Of a stretch of DNA of 64,000 nt, positions 1 to 11,800 are shown piece after piece (within the stretch, counting starts at the first letter, position 1; each line of letters starts with the position of its first letter). The stretch is from Bradysia coprophila (Eukaryota; Arthropoda; Insecta; Diptera; Sciaridae), in the NCBI RefSeq assembly GCF_014529535.1, contig NC_050738.1:13594062-13658061 (forward strand), read 5' to 3'. Both the position numbers and the translations under genes were made by a program. The notes beneath the pieces were generated by a model. That model was given only the letters and a program-made list of their open reading frames with translations. It did not search any database and was not told where the DNA came from.

Positions 1-1713
1 GATTTCTGAAAATTTCAGATCTATCTGAATTTTTCCAATGTGAAGTAGTCAGATCATTTTCAGATTCAGATTTATCGGATTTTTTTTTTATTTTCAAACA
101 AAATTCCAGATAAACCGAGGGGGATCGCACTAAAAAGAGTTGCATAGAGTTGTAATCTGAAAAAAAAAGAGTTGCAAAAGAGTTGCACGCGGAAAAAAAG
201 AGTTGCAAAAGAGTTGCATGTGCCAAAAATAAAGAGTTGCAAAAGAGTTGCAAAAGAGTTGCAAAATAACTGCAAGAGGAGTTGCACATTCAAAATCTGG
301 AATTAACACAGAAAAAAGATCTTCATTCTATAAATAAATTTGGTAGATTCTATATAATTGATGTAAGAATACATAGATAAGAAATTCGATAAAATTATTA
401 AAAGAATTTCGAGAACGAAGGTTAGAGACACAATCTGTGTTTGTAGAGAACACCAATTGACAAGAAATTTAAAATTTAGACACTGAGATGTTCACAAAAT
501 GTCCTTCATTCCATTTTTCTCAGATAATTTTGGCTTTTTAATATAAAAATTAATGTAGAACTTTAAAGAGTCGCTACCATTACGTGATGTTGGAACAAAT
601 CGAGAATTAGAAACAAGCCAAACTAATGAAAATTTACCTCCTTTTTTATATCTAACGAAATATTCTATTTCTCAAAAAGATTTTACAGAATAAGGCTTGG
701 AAAGTAATACAAATATAAAGTATTGACTTCGGTTCCCAACATTAATCTTTTTTATCGAGTAACTTACTAAAATACAAAATAACATTTTATATTCAATTCA
801 TAGCCAACCATTCATTTCTATCTTCATTGAATTCATGTAATCATATCTCTGATACTAATACCGATTTTCGGTCCATCTGTGCGTTCGATGAAAAAGAGTT
901 GCAGAAAGAGTTGCACGCAAAATGAGTTGCAAAAGAGTTGCACTAGGAAAAAGAGTTGCAAATTCAGTGCGGTCCCCCTCGAGATAAACACACCATAACA
1001 GTTTTTCAAGATACCTAAAGATATGCGATCTGAAGATTTCAGACTCAGATCAGATTCAATTCAACAACTGAATCTGAAAATTTCAGATCGAATTTTTCAG
1101 ATTCAGATCTAATCTAATCCGAAAAAATTTCAATCTGATCTGTTCCGAACACTATTTTGTAGTACAATTGTTATACATCGATTTTACCAAAATACCTTTA
1201 ACCTTTGAGTAAAATGCCTGCACTTCTAAGAAAATTTCGGAAAATCTACAGTTTGAGCGAATCCGTCGAAGAAACAAATGAATTAAAATTCCCCACAATT
1301 TTCTCTCGTCGGTTGATAATTTATCGTTTTGGGTTGTGACCTTCAAAATTAAACACAGAACAGATTTAAGATGGAATTTCACTTAAAAATGTCTGAAATA
1401 ATGTGCTCAAGATTTGGCAGTATAACACCGCATTTTGTAGTATACCAATGATATCATTGTATAAAATGCTAAGTAAAACATTTAGCTGAACTTCCGCTGA
1501 ACGAAAGATTATTTGTTTTCGGTTAACATATCGCGATAATTAATGGGAAAGCAATAAAGCAAGCAATAGAAACATTCCTAATCTGTAAGTCCTATCCCTA
1601 CCTATATTATCTTAGCACGGTCATGCATGATAAAAGCCTTATATCATAGCCACTCTCATAGAGAGGGATAATCACATTTAAAATTTAAGAAATTTACAAT
1701 CAATATGTCTCAC
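1..1713 (-). other. Repeat-filled intron of the myosin I gene (partial)
   Basis: No coding exon was found here on either strand. The stretch holds a foldback sequence rich in the word TCAGAT on both flanks (about 1-107 and 990-1150), interrupted by a separate transposon (116-981). Positions 1150-1713 are AT-rich with nothing recognisable. The donor following the exon ending at 1714 reads GTGAGA. Confidence 0.6.
116..981. mobile_element. Non-autonomous DNA transposon with 8-bp TSD (hAT-like), 866 bp
   Basis: The ends are inverted repeats: CGAGGGGGATCGCACT on the left, matched with one mismatch by the reverse complement of CAGTGCGGTCCCCCTCG on the right. The element is flanked by a perfect 8-bp direct repeat AGATAAAC (108-115 and 982-989), a target-site duplication. 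Subterminal arrays of the word GAGTTGCA, about nine copies on the left and five on the right, all in the same orientation, resemble subterminal transposase-binding repeats of hAT elements. It encodes no transposase; the small ORF over it is only the translated repeat. The superfamily is inferred from TSD length and subterminal repeats, since the terminal bases are not the usual CAG. It sits inside an older TCAGAT-rich foldback sequence in the myosin intron. Confidence 0.8.
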
Positions 1714-2679
1714 CAGAAATAAGGATACATTGTCCCCGGTTTTCTTCAGTCAGTGATCGATAGGCATTTTCACTAATTGCAAATCTGAAAGGGAAATCAA
1801 TTCACGTGATTATTTATAATTTCGATAAAATGAGACGCCGATAACGAATGTAGCAAAAATATTTTTTCGATTTATATCGAAACTATGACGTCATATATCG
1901 GAACACACATACTCAATTTATATATACATCTAAACGCCATGGCACCGACCGACGATAAGAGTTCTTTTTAGTTATTAATAATTACAATTTATATCTATTA
2001 TTTCATTGACGCGGCCGGTTCTATGTACACATTTTTTGTTGAATGTTTTGCTGAACGATATTATTCATATTTTAGAAGAGAGTTTATATGAGTCTTTATC
2101 AATAAAACAAAAACACACAATTTTGTTTTTATCATTTTCCGATAAGAATGTATGAAAAAAAATCGGTCGCCTCGGTATAGAGATTTTTTACACTTTCAGG
2201 CATATTTCTAGAGTATAAATATAAATTGTTTATAGGTGTCGTTAAGGCAATCCACCACCAACCGGTTCCTATATTCTACATTTTTATCGATTTTTTTGCG
2301 TTCCCTTCAAAAACTTCTTCCCCCACTAACAGAAACACAAAACTTACACATGTGGAGGCACTTCGAAGAAATGTTTCCGTGTGTATTGCATAATATCCTC
2401 TTCGGAATAAATTGGTAGTTCCTTGTACGGATTCACTTCGACCAATACTTGTCCGATGTATGTCTATACGCGAAATCGAAAAATCATAAATTCGTATTGT
2501 TGTTGTTATAGAGAACATAAATAATTGGACATACGTAAATTAGATTTGACTGGAATCGTTTTTTCAAGTTGTCCACGAATGCCGTTTCATTCTGATAGTC
2601 TTCCAGGAGAATGAAGTCCTGCAATCCTACCAGATCTCGTTCGTGGAGACCCTTTTCCATTGTTGGGTATACTGACCAC
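1714..2679 (-). CDS. Class I unconventional myosin, N-terminal exons only (runs off left edge)
   Basis: Actin-based motor of the myosin I class, closest in my reading to MYO1C / Drosophila Myo61F, which link membranes to actin. Three coding exons on the minus strand: 2660-2535 (ATG at 2660), 2463-2348 and 1784-1714. All have GT/AG borders and matching phases (0, 2, 1). A 19-nt 5' UTR stretch (2679-2661) follows an acceptor, so a non-coding first exon lies further upstream. The roughly 104 residues read as the start of a myosin head: MEKGLHERD, LLEDYQNETAF, NLIYTYIGQVLVEVNPYKEL, then FFEVPPHVFAISENAYRSL and QCILISG, which stops just before the P-loop (GESGxGKT). The P-loop exon is not in positions 1-1713, so it must lie left of the window behind an intron of at least 1.7 kb filled with repeats. 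All family-diagnostic residues seen are intact. The subclass is less certain than the class. Confidence 0.9.
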
Positions 2680-2738
2680 CTGTAAATTTCATGATTTGAT
2701 TATTGTAATGTAATTGGCAACTTTGTCGTGTGTCTTAA

Positions 2739-2859
2739 CACCGCAGAGTAACGTAAACCAGGCAGAAGCGTTCATTTGATTTCATTTTCATACAGTGTAT
2801 TAGGTCCCTTATTTGACTTTTCAAAAATTAACCGTTCCTGCCTATTTTACTCTGCCGTG
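2739..2859. mobile_element. 121-bp MITE with 7-bp TSD
   Basis: The ends are imperfect inverted repeats beginning CACCGCAGAGTAA on the left and CACGGCAGAGTAA on the right (reverse complement), continuing into AGGCAG. A 7-bp direct repeat GTCTTAA flanks it (2732-2738 and 2860-2866). It has no coding capacity. It lies directly upstream of the first coding exon of the myosin gene, in its 5' intron. A related end fragment is visible around 13823-13858. Confidence 0.7.
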
Positions 2860-3459
2860 GTCTTAACTACTGTAAAGGATGTGGTTTCTTGTTTCTATTA
2901 TTTGTAAATGAAAAGGAATTTCAGGACTAATGTTTATAGAATTGCTAGTTCAGGTACTAAAGAAGAGGAGTAAGTAGAGCTTTCATGGCCTTGAGACTCA
3001 GGGCCTCGACATAAACATAGGCTAAATTCTCTCAATAATTTTTACCAGGTTACATTCTAGTTGTGCACACTAAAGAGATGACTCTGATATATGCTTACAG
3101 AGTTACAGGAGGTGATCAACGACAAGAAAAGCTTCCTTCTTTCAATTTGCATATTAACTGAAACCGTTCATCTGAAACTTCTTACCGCCGGAAATATCTT
3201 TATAGATACGTATTGGTATATAGATCAGTCTCTTAAACACGTATGTTAGAGAATAAGGTAAAAGTCTTTGTTGAAAAGAAGTAAAATATTCGGTAATTAT
3301 CTTATTTGTGTCTATAAACGGTTAATGGTTGTTTTTTATGTTTGCGATCGTTTCATTTTAGCTTACGTTGCGTGGTAGCGTATCTTTGATAAATATTCCC
3401 ATAAGAAATTGTATCACAATTACAAATGAAATCATTCTGTGTAATCATCACTTGTAGAT

Positions 3460-4527
3460 GGGTAACTCCAGGTAATTTGAGACTTTTCGAAATATTTTCA
3501 CCAAATGAAAACCGATTTCCGTGAAAGCTGTTGACCAGATATTAGGTCGGTGGCCGAAAATCTCGGGAGATATCACCATAAAGCTTCATGCTTGTTTCTA
3601 GCAAATTTTTGAAAATTCTAGTTTATTTCACAAAACCTCAACCGATTTCAATAAATTTTTTTTTTTTGCTGAAAGCTATTGACAAGACGCGTAGTTTGAC
3701 ACCAATATGAGGTCATTGGCATAACGTCTTGGGGAGATATGACCAAAAAGTGTTGTATTCAACTTTCCACGATATTCTCAATAAATCTCAAATGATTTCT
3801 GCAAACTTATTTACCTGTAGAAACGAACGCTATAATTCCACAATTGCACCAAATGACACGAAATTAACTTTTTAGAAGATTTTTGGTTCATTCTGCTTCG
3901 AAGTAAGGTGAAATCACCTCGACTAAAACATTCGAAAGCTACAGCATATGACTTCACAAGAAAAATAACTTTGTCTCGAACAGGTTAGTGGAGTGAGTGA
4001 AGTAGGTGAAATCAGCTTCCCGGTGGTGATCATCCTCGAATTTTGACTCGTCGAGGTTATCTCGTAAAATTTTGTAACCATTTTTTTAAACGGATTTGAG
4101 CCAAAGCAACATTTTCTGTGGGGCAACAACCACCAATTAAAAAAAAAAAAGTTCTGGCTATTAATGACCACATCTTATAGACATATCTTCCACAAATTTT
4201 TAACTACCAACCTCATATTGGGCTTAAACTGCGCGTCTTGACCATAGCCTTCAGGGGAAAAAATAGTTTACAGAAATCAGTTTTTATTTGGTGAAAATAT
4301 TTCGAAAAGTCACAAACGTGTAACGCAACTAACCGCCGACTTTTGCGATCACACAAGTCAGACTTCGCAGGCTAAAAATTCCAATTCTTGTTGGCATGAC
4401 AGCACTAGGTCTCCTGAGTATTAGAAAATTTATAGACTGATTTGTTACCGCAAAACATAGCCAACACAGCTCACTTTATGCCTCAGAAATGACGAAATTT
4501 GTAACGCAACTAACCCTAGAGTTACCC
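3460..4527. mobile_element. Long foldback element, copy A (about 1.07 kb)
   Basis: The ends are GGGTAACTCCAGG at the left and its near inverse at the right (CCTAGAGTTACCC). The left half is a diverged inverted copy of the right half. For example, a segment containing CTTTTCGAAATATTTTCACC near the left end recurs inverted near 4290-4315, and GACAAGACGCGTAGTTTGAC near 3680 recurs inverted near 4230. A 4-bp AGAT flanks both ends. No protein is encoded. A second copy lies at 6748-8013. Superfamily not assigned. Confidence 0.7.
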
Positions 4528-6747
4528 AGATATGTAAAATTTATGAACTACATCGAACTCGAAATCAAACGTATCAGAACGGGTGAAGTTATAAACTTTG
4601 TGCAAGCATTTACAAAAAAAAAATGAATTACTTTCATATGCTTTGCTGAATGCAATTAATGGTAAAATTTATTATGAGATTAATTTTAAAGCTTATTTTT
4701 TTAGAGATTGTCTTATTAAGTGAAAATTTATTTTCAGCGGCAGTAGGTTCATTAAATTTTACATCGAACAATTAAGATTACCGCCTTTTATGTTTGAGCT
4801 GCTGATCCAATTGTTAACAGACTAGTCATCTGTTATCGACAACAACGACAAAAATAAGAAATGAACTTTGAGTATATTGTTCTCTTATATAGCAAAACGT
4901 ATACAGTAAAATCAAAGAAGTAAAATATCTTCCATTAAACAGAGTAGATGCCACACTAAAGAAGTAGCAGATTCAACCGCAATGTCCTGATAAACGCTTG
5001 CCGATCATGCAAGAGAGAAAACAATGAAATTGATTTAGTGCCTCGGGAGTCTTCAATTCATTCAAGGAATAATATGTCAATATAGTCAACATCTAATAAG
5101 CCGGCCGTCATAAATTTTGGCCAATTAATTTGTTATTTTCTTTTCAGTGACTTTGTTATCGAATCGTTTCACTTTCGTAAGTCATTTTTGCATAGAAATA
5201 CATCAAAATGTCATAAATGTTATTCAACCATCTAAGCATTTTATCAGAATTTATCAGCACTTAAGATTGTCTTTTCCAATATCTTATCCTCCCATTGAAT
5301 GTATGGTGAAGTAATATATTTCGATGAAACGAAAAATACAATTAAAATTTCATCAATATATAAAATGATAAAGACCACTTTTCATTAAGGTAATGTTGGA
5401 GCGCTGGGTACACAGACAGAACACACAGAGCTACACACAACATTTTATTGCATTCAATAAAAATATTTTTTTTTTTTTTACTTTTATTTCATTTCAGATC
5501 ACGATGATGTTTGTGTTAATTGTCAATAATATGAATCGATATCAATTAGCTACATATCTGAAATAATTGATACGACTGAACTGGGTTGTTACATTATTCG
5601 GTTTAATCGCACAATTTAGAGAGAGATGGTTATCGATAGCAAAATTGGAATTTTGTCCTATTGTATTCCGTTGCATAATATTTATAACGAAAAAATGTAT
5701 TTATTCACCTGTTCATTTTCGACAACTTTTTTTTTATTTTAACACACAAATTCTTTAAGAATCAAAAACACTTGCGAACTTTTTATTGTTTTTGTACCAA
5801 GATCGGTGGAATTAAATTCCCTTTAACAGCAAAATCGTGAACGTTGTTCCACATTCAAAATCCAACTGTAAACTAATAAGTGATAACAAATGAATCGAAT
5901 TCTTTTTTCATATTTTGTTCAAAGAAATAATCTCAAAATTCTCTCGTTGCAATTTTTAATTGTGATTGTGAGAAGTTAAAACTGTTAAATGTCCACTGCG
6001 TTGATAACGGAAAATAAAAGGTTATTGTGAATGGGTGAGCTTTAATTGGACAGGGTCGGCTTTTTACGATGTTTGTGGTGTAATCTTTCATAAATTTCAT
6101 GAGGAAAAATTTACTTTTGATTTATGAGTTTTGTTGGAAGTGGTTAAAGATTGTGCAAATATGTCAACTTTTTCTAATAATTTACGCGATTTGTTTAAAC
6201 ATATAACAAACGAAAATTGTAATGAGATGCAATTGTCAAATCAGTTACATCATTGGTTTAAGTACCGTTTTAGTGGTGCCAAATCTTCTACTTCACTAGT
6301 TTTCACCAAAAATTTACCAAAGTACAAAGTCCACACTGTATTCCGATTGAACGTCACTAGTTGCCTTACTTTTCAACGAATTTATTGATCTTTGGATCCA
6401 TGCAACCTAAAGTCTCAAAAGCAATTGGAGTAAATAAATATTGATTCGTTTACATAATATGATGATGTTAAAGTATCTCTCACACTATAAGTTTCTGTAA
6501 ACGATCTAAAGAGCCAACGTCTAATTCGTTTAATTAAAAATGTACCTTTAAAACTCAATTATAAATTATGTGCGGCAATTCTTCTCGTTGCATTTACTTA
6601 TTTCATTATTTTAATATAGTTTTACGGAACGATAGTGACTATTTTTAAAATATCATAGTCCCAGATTTCCCTTTTTTCCACATTTTTCCAAAAAGGTTTT
6701 TTTGGAAAAGTTTGAGAAAATGTTGGAAAATCTAGAAATGTTAAACT
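4528..6747. other. Gene-free AT-rich stretch
   Basis: Only short frames with no family resemblance were seen on either strand. It has poly-T runs near 5465-5480 and a low-complexity tract (6654-6745) made of TTTTCC/GGAAAA blocks; a similar tract is near 48660-48760. It may be intronic to the upstream part of the myosin transcript, but nothing in the sequence proves that. Confidence 0.5.
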
Positions 6748-8013
6748 TTTTTTTCCGTGAAAGCTGTTGACCAGATATTAGGTCGGTGGCCGAAAATCTC
6801 GGGGAGATACCACCATAAAAATGTATGCTTGTTTTTAGCAAATTTTTGAAAATTATAGTTTATTTCACGAAACCTGAACCGATTTCACTAAACTTTTTTT
6901 TTTGCTGAAAGCTATTGACAAGACGCGTAGTTTGACTCCAATATGAGGTCATTGGCATAACGTCTTGGGGAGATATGACCAAAAAAGTGTTGTATTCGAC
7001 TTTCCAAGATATTCTCAATAAATCTCAAATGATTTCTGCAAACTTGTTTCCCTGTAGAAACGAACGCTATAAGTCCATAATTGCACCAAATGACACGAAA
7101 TTAACTTTTTAGAAGATTTTTGGTTCATTCTGCTTCGAAGTAAGGTGAAATCACCTCGACTAAAACGTTGCCAAAATTACATTTTTTCATATAAAAACTG
7201 AAGATTGGTATCATTCGAAAGCTACAGCATATCACGAGAAATAGTATTTTACATGACTAGGGATAAAAAGATGAAAAGTAGAGTTTTCGTGTGAATTTTG
7301 TTGATCCGAGGCGAAGCCGAGGTCAATAAACACACGAAAACGAGACTTTTCATTTTTATCCCGAGTTATGTAATGGATTTTACATGTTGAGGGCGTCGAA
7401 AGAAGTGCTTAAAACATGAAAAGTACGGTTTTCGACGCATGTAGCATGTAAAATAACTTTGGCTCGATCAGCTTAGTTGGGTGAGTGAAGTAGGTGAAAT
7501 CAGCTTTTTAGTGGTGATAAGTGTCATCCTCGAATTTTGACTCGTCGAGGTTATCTCGAAAAAAAATGTAACCATTTTTTTTAAACGGTTTTGAGCCAAA
7601 GCAACATATTCAGGGTGAAACAACCACCAATTTCGAAAAAAAAAAAAATTCTGGCAGTTAATGACCACCGAAAAATATCACTTTTATAGACACATCTCCC
7701 ACAAATTGGGCTTAAACTGCGCGTCTTGACCATAGCTTACAGGAAAAAAAAAAGTTTACCGAAATCAGTTTACATTTGGTGATAATATTTCGAAAAGTCA
7801 CAAACGTGTAACGCAACTAAGTCAGCATCTTTAATCACACAAGTCACGCATCGCAGGCTAAAAAATCCAATTCTTGTTGGCATGAAAGCACTGGGTCTCC
7901 TGAGTATTAGAAAATTGATAGACTGATTTGTTACCGAAAAACATAGCCAACACAGCTCACTGTATGCCTCAGAAATGACGAAATTTGTAACGCAGCTAAC
8001 CCTGCAGCTACCC
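6748..8013. mobile_element. Long foldback element, copy B, carrying a nested insertion
   Basis: Strongly similar to copy A over most of its length, in the same orientation. Shared blocks include the stretch around 7060-7170 (matching 3815-3930) and the right end from about 7690 to 8013 with the CTACCC terminus. Its left end is lost and begins in the block reading CCGTGAAAGCTGTTGACC, next to a separate low-complexity sequence at 6654-6745. It differs from copy A by an insertion at 7244-7453. No coding capacity. Confidence 0.7.
7244..7453. mobile_element. MITE nested in foldback copy B (TA target)
   Basis: Comparison with the uninterrupted copy A near 3950-3970 shows this segment inserted between GAGAAATA and TAACTTTGG. 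The ends read GTATTTTACATG on the left and CATGTAAAA on the right, with TA repeated on both sides. A shorter relative of the same family is at 52047-52209, sharing internal blocks such as GATCCGAGGCGAAGCCGAG and GCGTCGAAAGAAGTGCTT. No protein is encoded. Confidence 0.7.
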
Positions 8014-8767
8014 ATATAGGAAAGTGTGAGAATAAAAATAAATAAATAAATGAAAACGTTCTTCCAAAAGGAATCTCTGATTATCCCATGAAATCTATGG
8101 AATTAAAGACATGCTACTATCTGCAAGTTAGCATTATGCACAGGGATGCAATCTATCTTTCTTGAGACCTCGCATTATTATGAACCGATTCGAAATCCGA
8201 CGGACGCGATGATTCCTTACTTGATCACTCAGATATACTAGTAAGAACTCTACGAACTGTAGGCGCACCAGAATAATACAATTCACATGTTTTTCCATGA
8301 AATCTTAAGCATTGTTCTAAAGATATGAACCGGATTATGAACTTCTACGATCCAATTGATTTCAATGGTGAAAGAAAAAATTTCATTACCACTCTAATTG
8401 TATGCGTTTTACTTGGAGGTGTTACTCTGTTTTCACGTTTTTGCATATATTATAATTGTAATCATAAAAAATGCATTGGAAAGATGTGAAATGCAATTTA
8501 GCAATAACTGCATATTACATGCTCATTACCAATCGCTACTGATATAGGTAGAAAAGTCGGGCAAAATCACTTACTTATTTAATCTCTCGTACAACTTGAA
8601 TCTTAAACAAGAAATAAATATTTCCTATAGTTAAACGACAGTACTAGTTCGAGAAGTTATGAATTTTGATAGTACCTCCATCTAGAACACAAATTATTGT
8701 AGCTACCTAGGTGAAATAATAGCAGTGAGAAAGTGCTATTATTTCGTCGTCGCTAGATAAAATAGCG

Positions 8768-8878
8768 TATTCACCTCTGTCCAAATGTTTATTTAGACAC
8801 TTGGGGTTATACCATTGGCCTTCGGCTCATGCAATAACTCCCCAAGTGTCTAAATAAACATGTGGACAGAGGTGAATA
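8768..8878. mobile_element. 111-bp near-perfect hairpin MITE
   Basis: A left arm of about 43 nt starting TATTCACCTCTGTCCA is matched by the inverted right arm ending TGGACAGAGGTGAATA, with one mismatch and a 2-nt indel. The loop is about 23 nt. A smaller perfect hairpin (GAAATAATAGCA and its inverse) sits just upstream at about 8714-8745. No coding capacity; the high arm identity suggests recent origin. Confidence 0.65.
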
Positions 8879-11800
8879 ATCTACTAATATACCAACGTAT
8901 AAGGTAGAACTTTAAGTAAATAAATTTACAAGAACCCTCAAGTAGATCATAAGAGAAATCTTGTAAAGGATTTTTGTTATTACAAACATAACCAATAATA
9001 ATTAGCTGACAACCAATTCAAATCATAAAATGTTACGATCCACATTACTATGTATTCATCATTAGACCCGATTCTAGAAAATTAATGATGTTATTTAAAA
9101 ACAAAAAGAATGAAGAAACTCGTTTACATTTACAACCAATAATACGATGAGATGTGTTTTTAAAAGTTCATGACACATCAGCTATCAGCAGAAACTGAAT
9201 ATTCCTCCAACGGTGTTTTAAAACAATGTCTGCATCTTCTCGCATACAAGATATCTCTGTGTATCGTATATAGAGACGATGCAGTCATCTTTGCAAACTT
9301 AAAACCAACAAAATGTATTTATGGCAGTTTGAATGCACAAAACCACATTTACAAAAAAAAAACTTAAACGAGACGATTCTGTACGAAACATGCGATGCAC
9401 AAAATACTGGAGCACGATGCTGCTATAAATCTTTTTGGTTTGTCAATTTCGTTGATTTATTTTATTTTATTTTTTTGTCAATTTGTACAATAACATACAC
9501 ACGGGTTTGATTTTGAAATAAGACAACACTCGTCAAGAGTGCAGCTCACCAGGCTAACGAAAACATATCAGCGTTTTGTTTTGAGTTTGGGCTATTTTTA
9601 TAATGTTAAGACTGCAGCATCATTTATGATTCTCCTTTGATAAATCTCAATCTCTCTAAAACTTCTTGTGTCGCTTTCATATAGTCGTAAATTATCAGCA
9701 GATGTGCGATATATGGGATTATGATGGAATTAAGGTTAATGTACAATGACTTAAAAGTGTTTCGACATATTCTTTTACTTCTGTTCACAAATTACAAACC
9801 GTCTTCCTTGATTGGATACAGTTCCGAGCGTGTAAAGTAAACCATATTTAATGATATCAATCAACTGCTCGGTATCTGAGCCTCAGATGAGGATATAATT
9901 TAAAAATGTTTAAATATGTTCCGCTAAAAAAAATGCTTAACGCGTCAGAATCAATCTTTTCTTTCAAAAATATTTTCATCCGTCAAAGTAAACTTAAAAA
10001 AAAAAACATTTTCACTCGCCAAAAACATTTTCATGCATCAAGCGATACAAAAATGTCTCCCTGTCTGAATGCTCCACCACGACCTAAATGGACAAAACAA
10101 CTCACGCGTCAAATAACGGATGAGAATAAAGAAAAAATAATCATGCGCTCCTCCTAACTGTTACTCAGCAGTCGGGCTCCTCGAGAGACCATCCTTAATG
10201 GTAACCATATTATGATTTGCTCTAAACTGTCCTGATAAATAAAATTTGCAAATACCAAATCTAAGAACCAAAGATATATTTAAGTTTCATCGGTTGGGTC
10301 AATCAATTAATCTGTTTTATTTAACATCATCAGACTGCCAGCTATTTGCAGAACTTTTTAAAATTATGATCAATGATCGCATTCACTCTCTCACTGGCAC
10401 ATACAATAATATAATGGTGTATGATTTGTATGAAAGTAATAAATTAGTGACTTTGTATACAGTTTTCTCTTTTCAAAAAAAGAACCACATTGCAAGTGTC
10501 AGATGACATTTATTGATTATTTATTAATTCAGAGCCTCCACTACGAACATATGGTAAAGTGGAATCGCTGATTAGGTTTTTTTATCGCTTGTACGTACGC
10601 AATGAACGTAGAAAACTCTACTGCTAAGTATAAGGTAATGTGATACATATATGTGAAGGCAAACTGAATTAATGAAAAAAAAGCAAGTTCTTACCATTTT
10701 GTCATCTGTTAGAAACAGACAAACCCTGAATCAACGAACATCAGCAAGTATTCTCTTATATAGATCAAAAACGTATATGTTAAAACTAATGAAGTAAAAG
10801 ATTGGATCAAATATGTATCGAATCAAAAGTATAAAGAAATAACAGACTCGATAAATTACTCTAAGGCTTGATCATAAGGTTGATCATGAAAAATAGTGGC
10901 TTTCTTGAAGGTGTCATTAACTTTTAATTTTTTTTAATATACTAAAATTAGTTCTTCTTTGAACTGGTTATACATCAGTATAACAGTTACTGTATGGAAT
11001 ACATTACAATGTTCTCTAATTAAAAGTTGGATATTTCAATCGTCAACTGTATAGACCGTACAGTCCGTACATTCTTCTACGCACTTGACGCTGTCTATTG
11101 AAGTCTCACATTTTTTGTTTTTAATTTTCTTACAATGCTCTTCGGAAACAAGTTTTTTTTAGGTTCGATTAAGTGCATGGCAATACTTTTTTATGGATTC
11201 CAATATAATCTTGTCGTAAAACACTTAACATTATGAGAAATGTGGAAGAAACAAAACAAAAAAAAACGTCCATAGAAAAGTCGACAAATAAAAATGAATT
11301 ATCACAAAAAAGTGATGATTGATTGCTTCACTGTTATGTTGGTTAATTTTTTTTTATCCTAAAGCCATTATTTTCCGGTGACAATGAACATCGTTGAGCC
11401 AAACCTCTACCAAGCAGTCACGACTTATTGTAAATATTGGCACGTGCTTTCTATTTTCACAAATCAAAAGCTCAAAAGATTTTTTTTTCTTATTTCGTTA
11501 TTTCTCTTGCTATTGTAATCCTAATTCATTTAAGAACAGCGATGTCACTCCTTAAATTTTACTATGGAAATAATAAAAGAACGAAAAAGAATTTCTGTAT
11601 GAGATTTTTAATAACGTTAATTGAATAGATGACTAAATTTGCTGTGAAATACGTTGTGAGAATACGGTCACGGAATCTAGTCTCTTTTAAGATTGGAACG
11701 CGCAAGAATACTTTTAACGACTAATAAGCACAATACGAAAGACAATGAAATATTCAAACTTACATTGTTTAAAAACTTCTAGATTTTGAGTGGATTTTTT

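Noticed and set aside
72-293. 73-codon minus-strand frame rich in repeated FATLLQLF
   Set aside because: It is the translation of the GAGTTGCA subterminal repeats of the transposon at 116-981.
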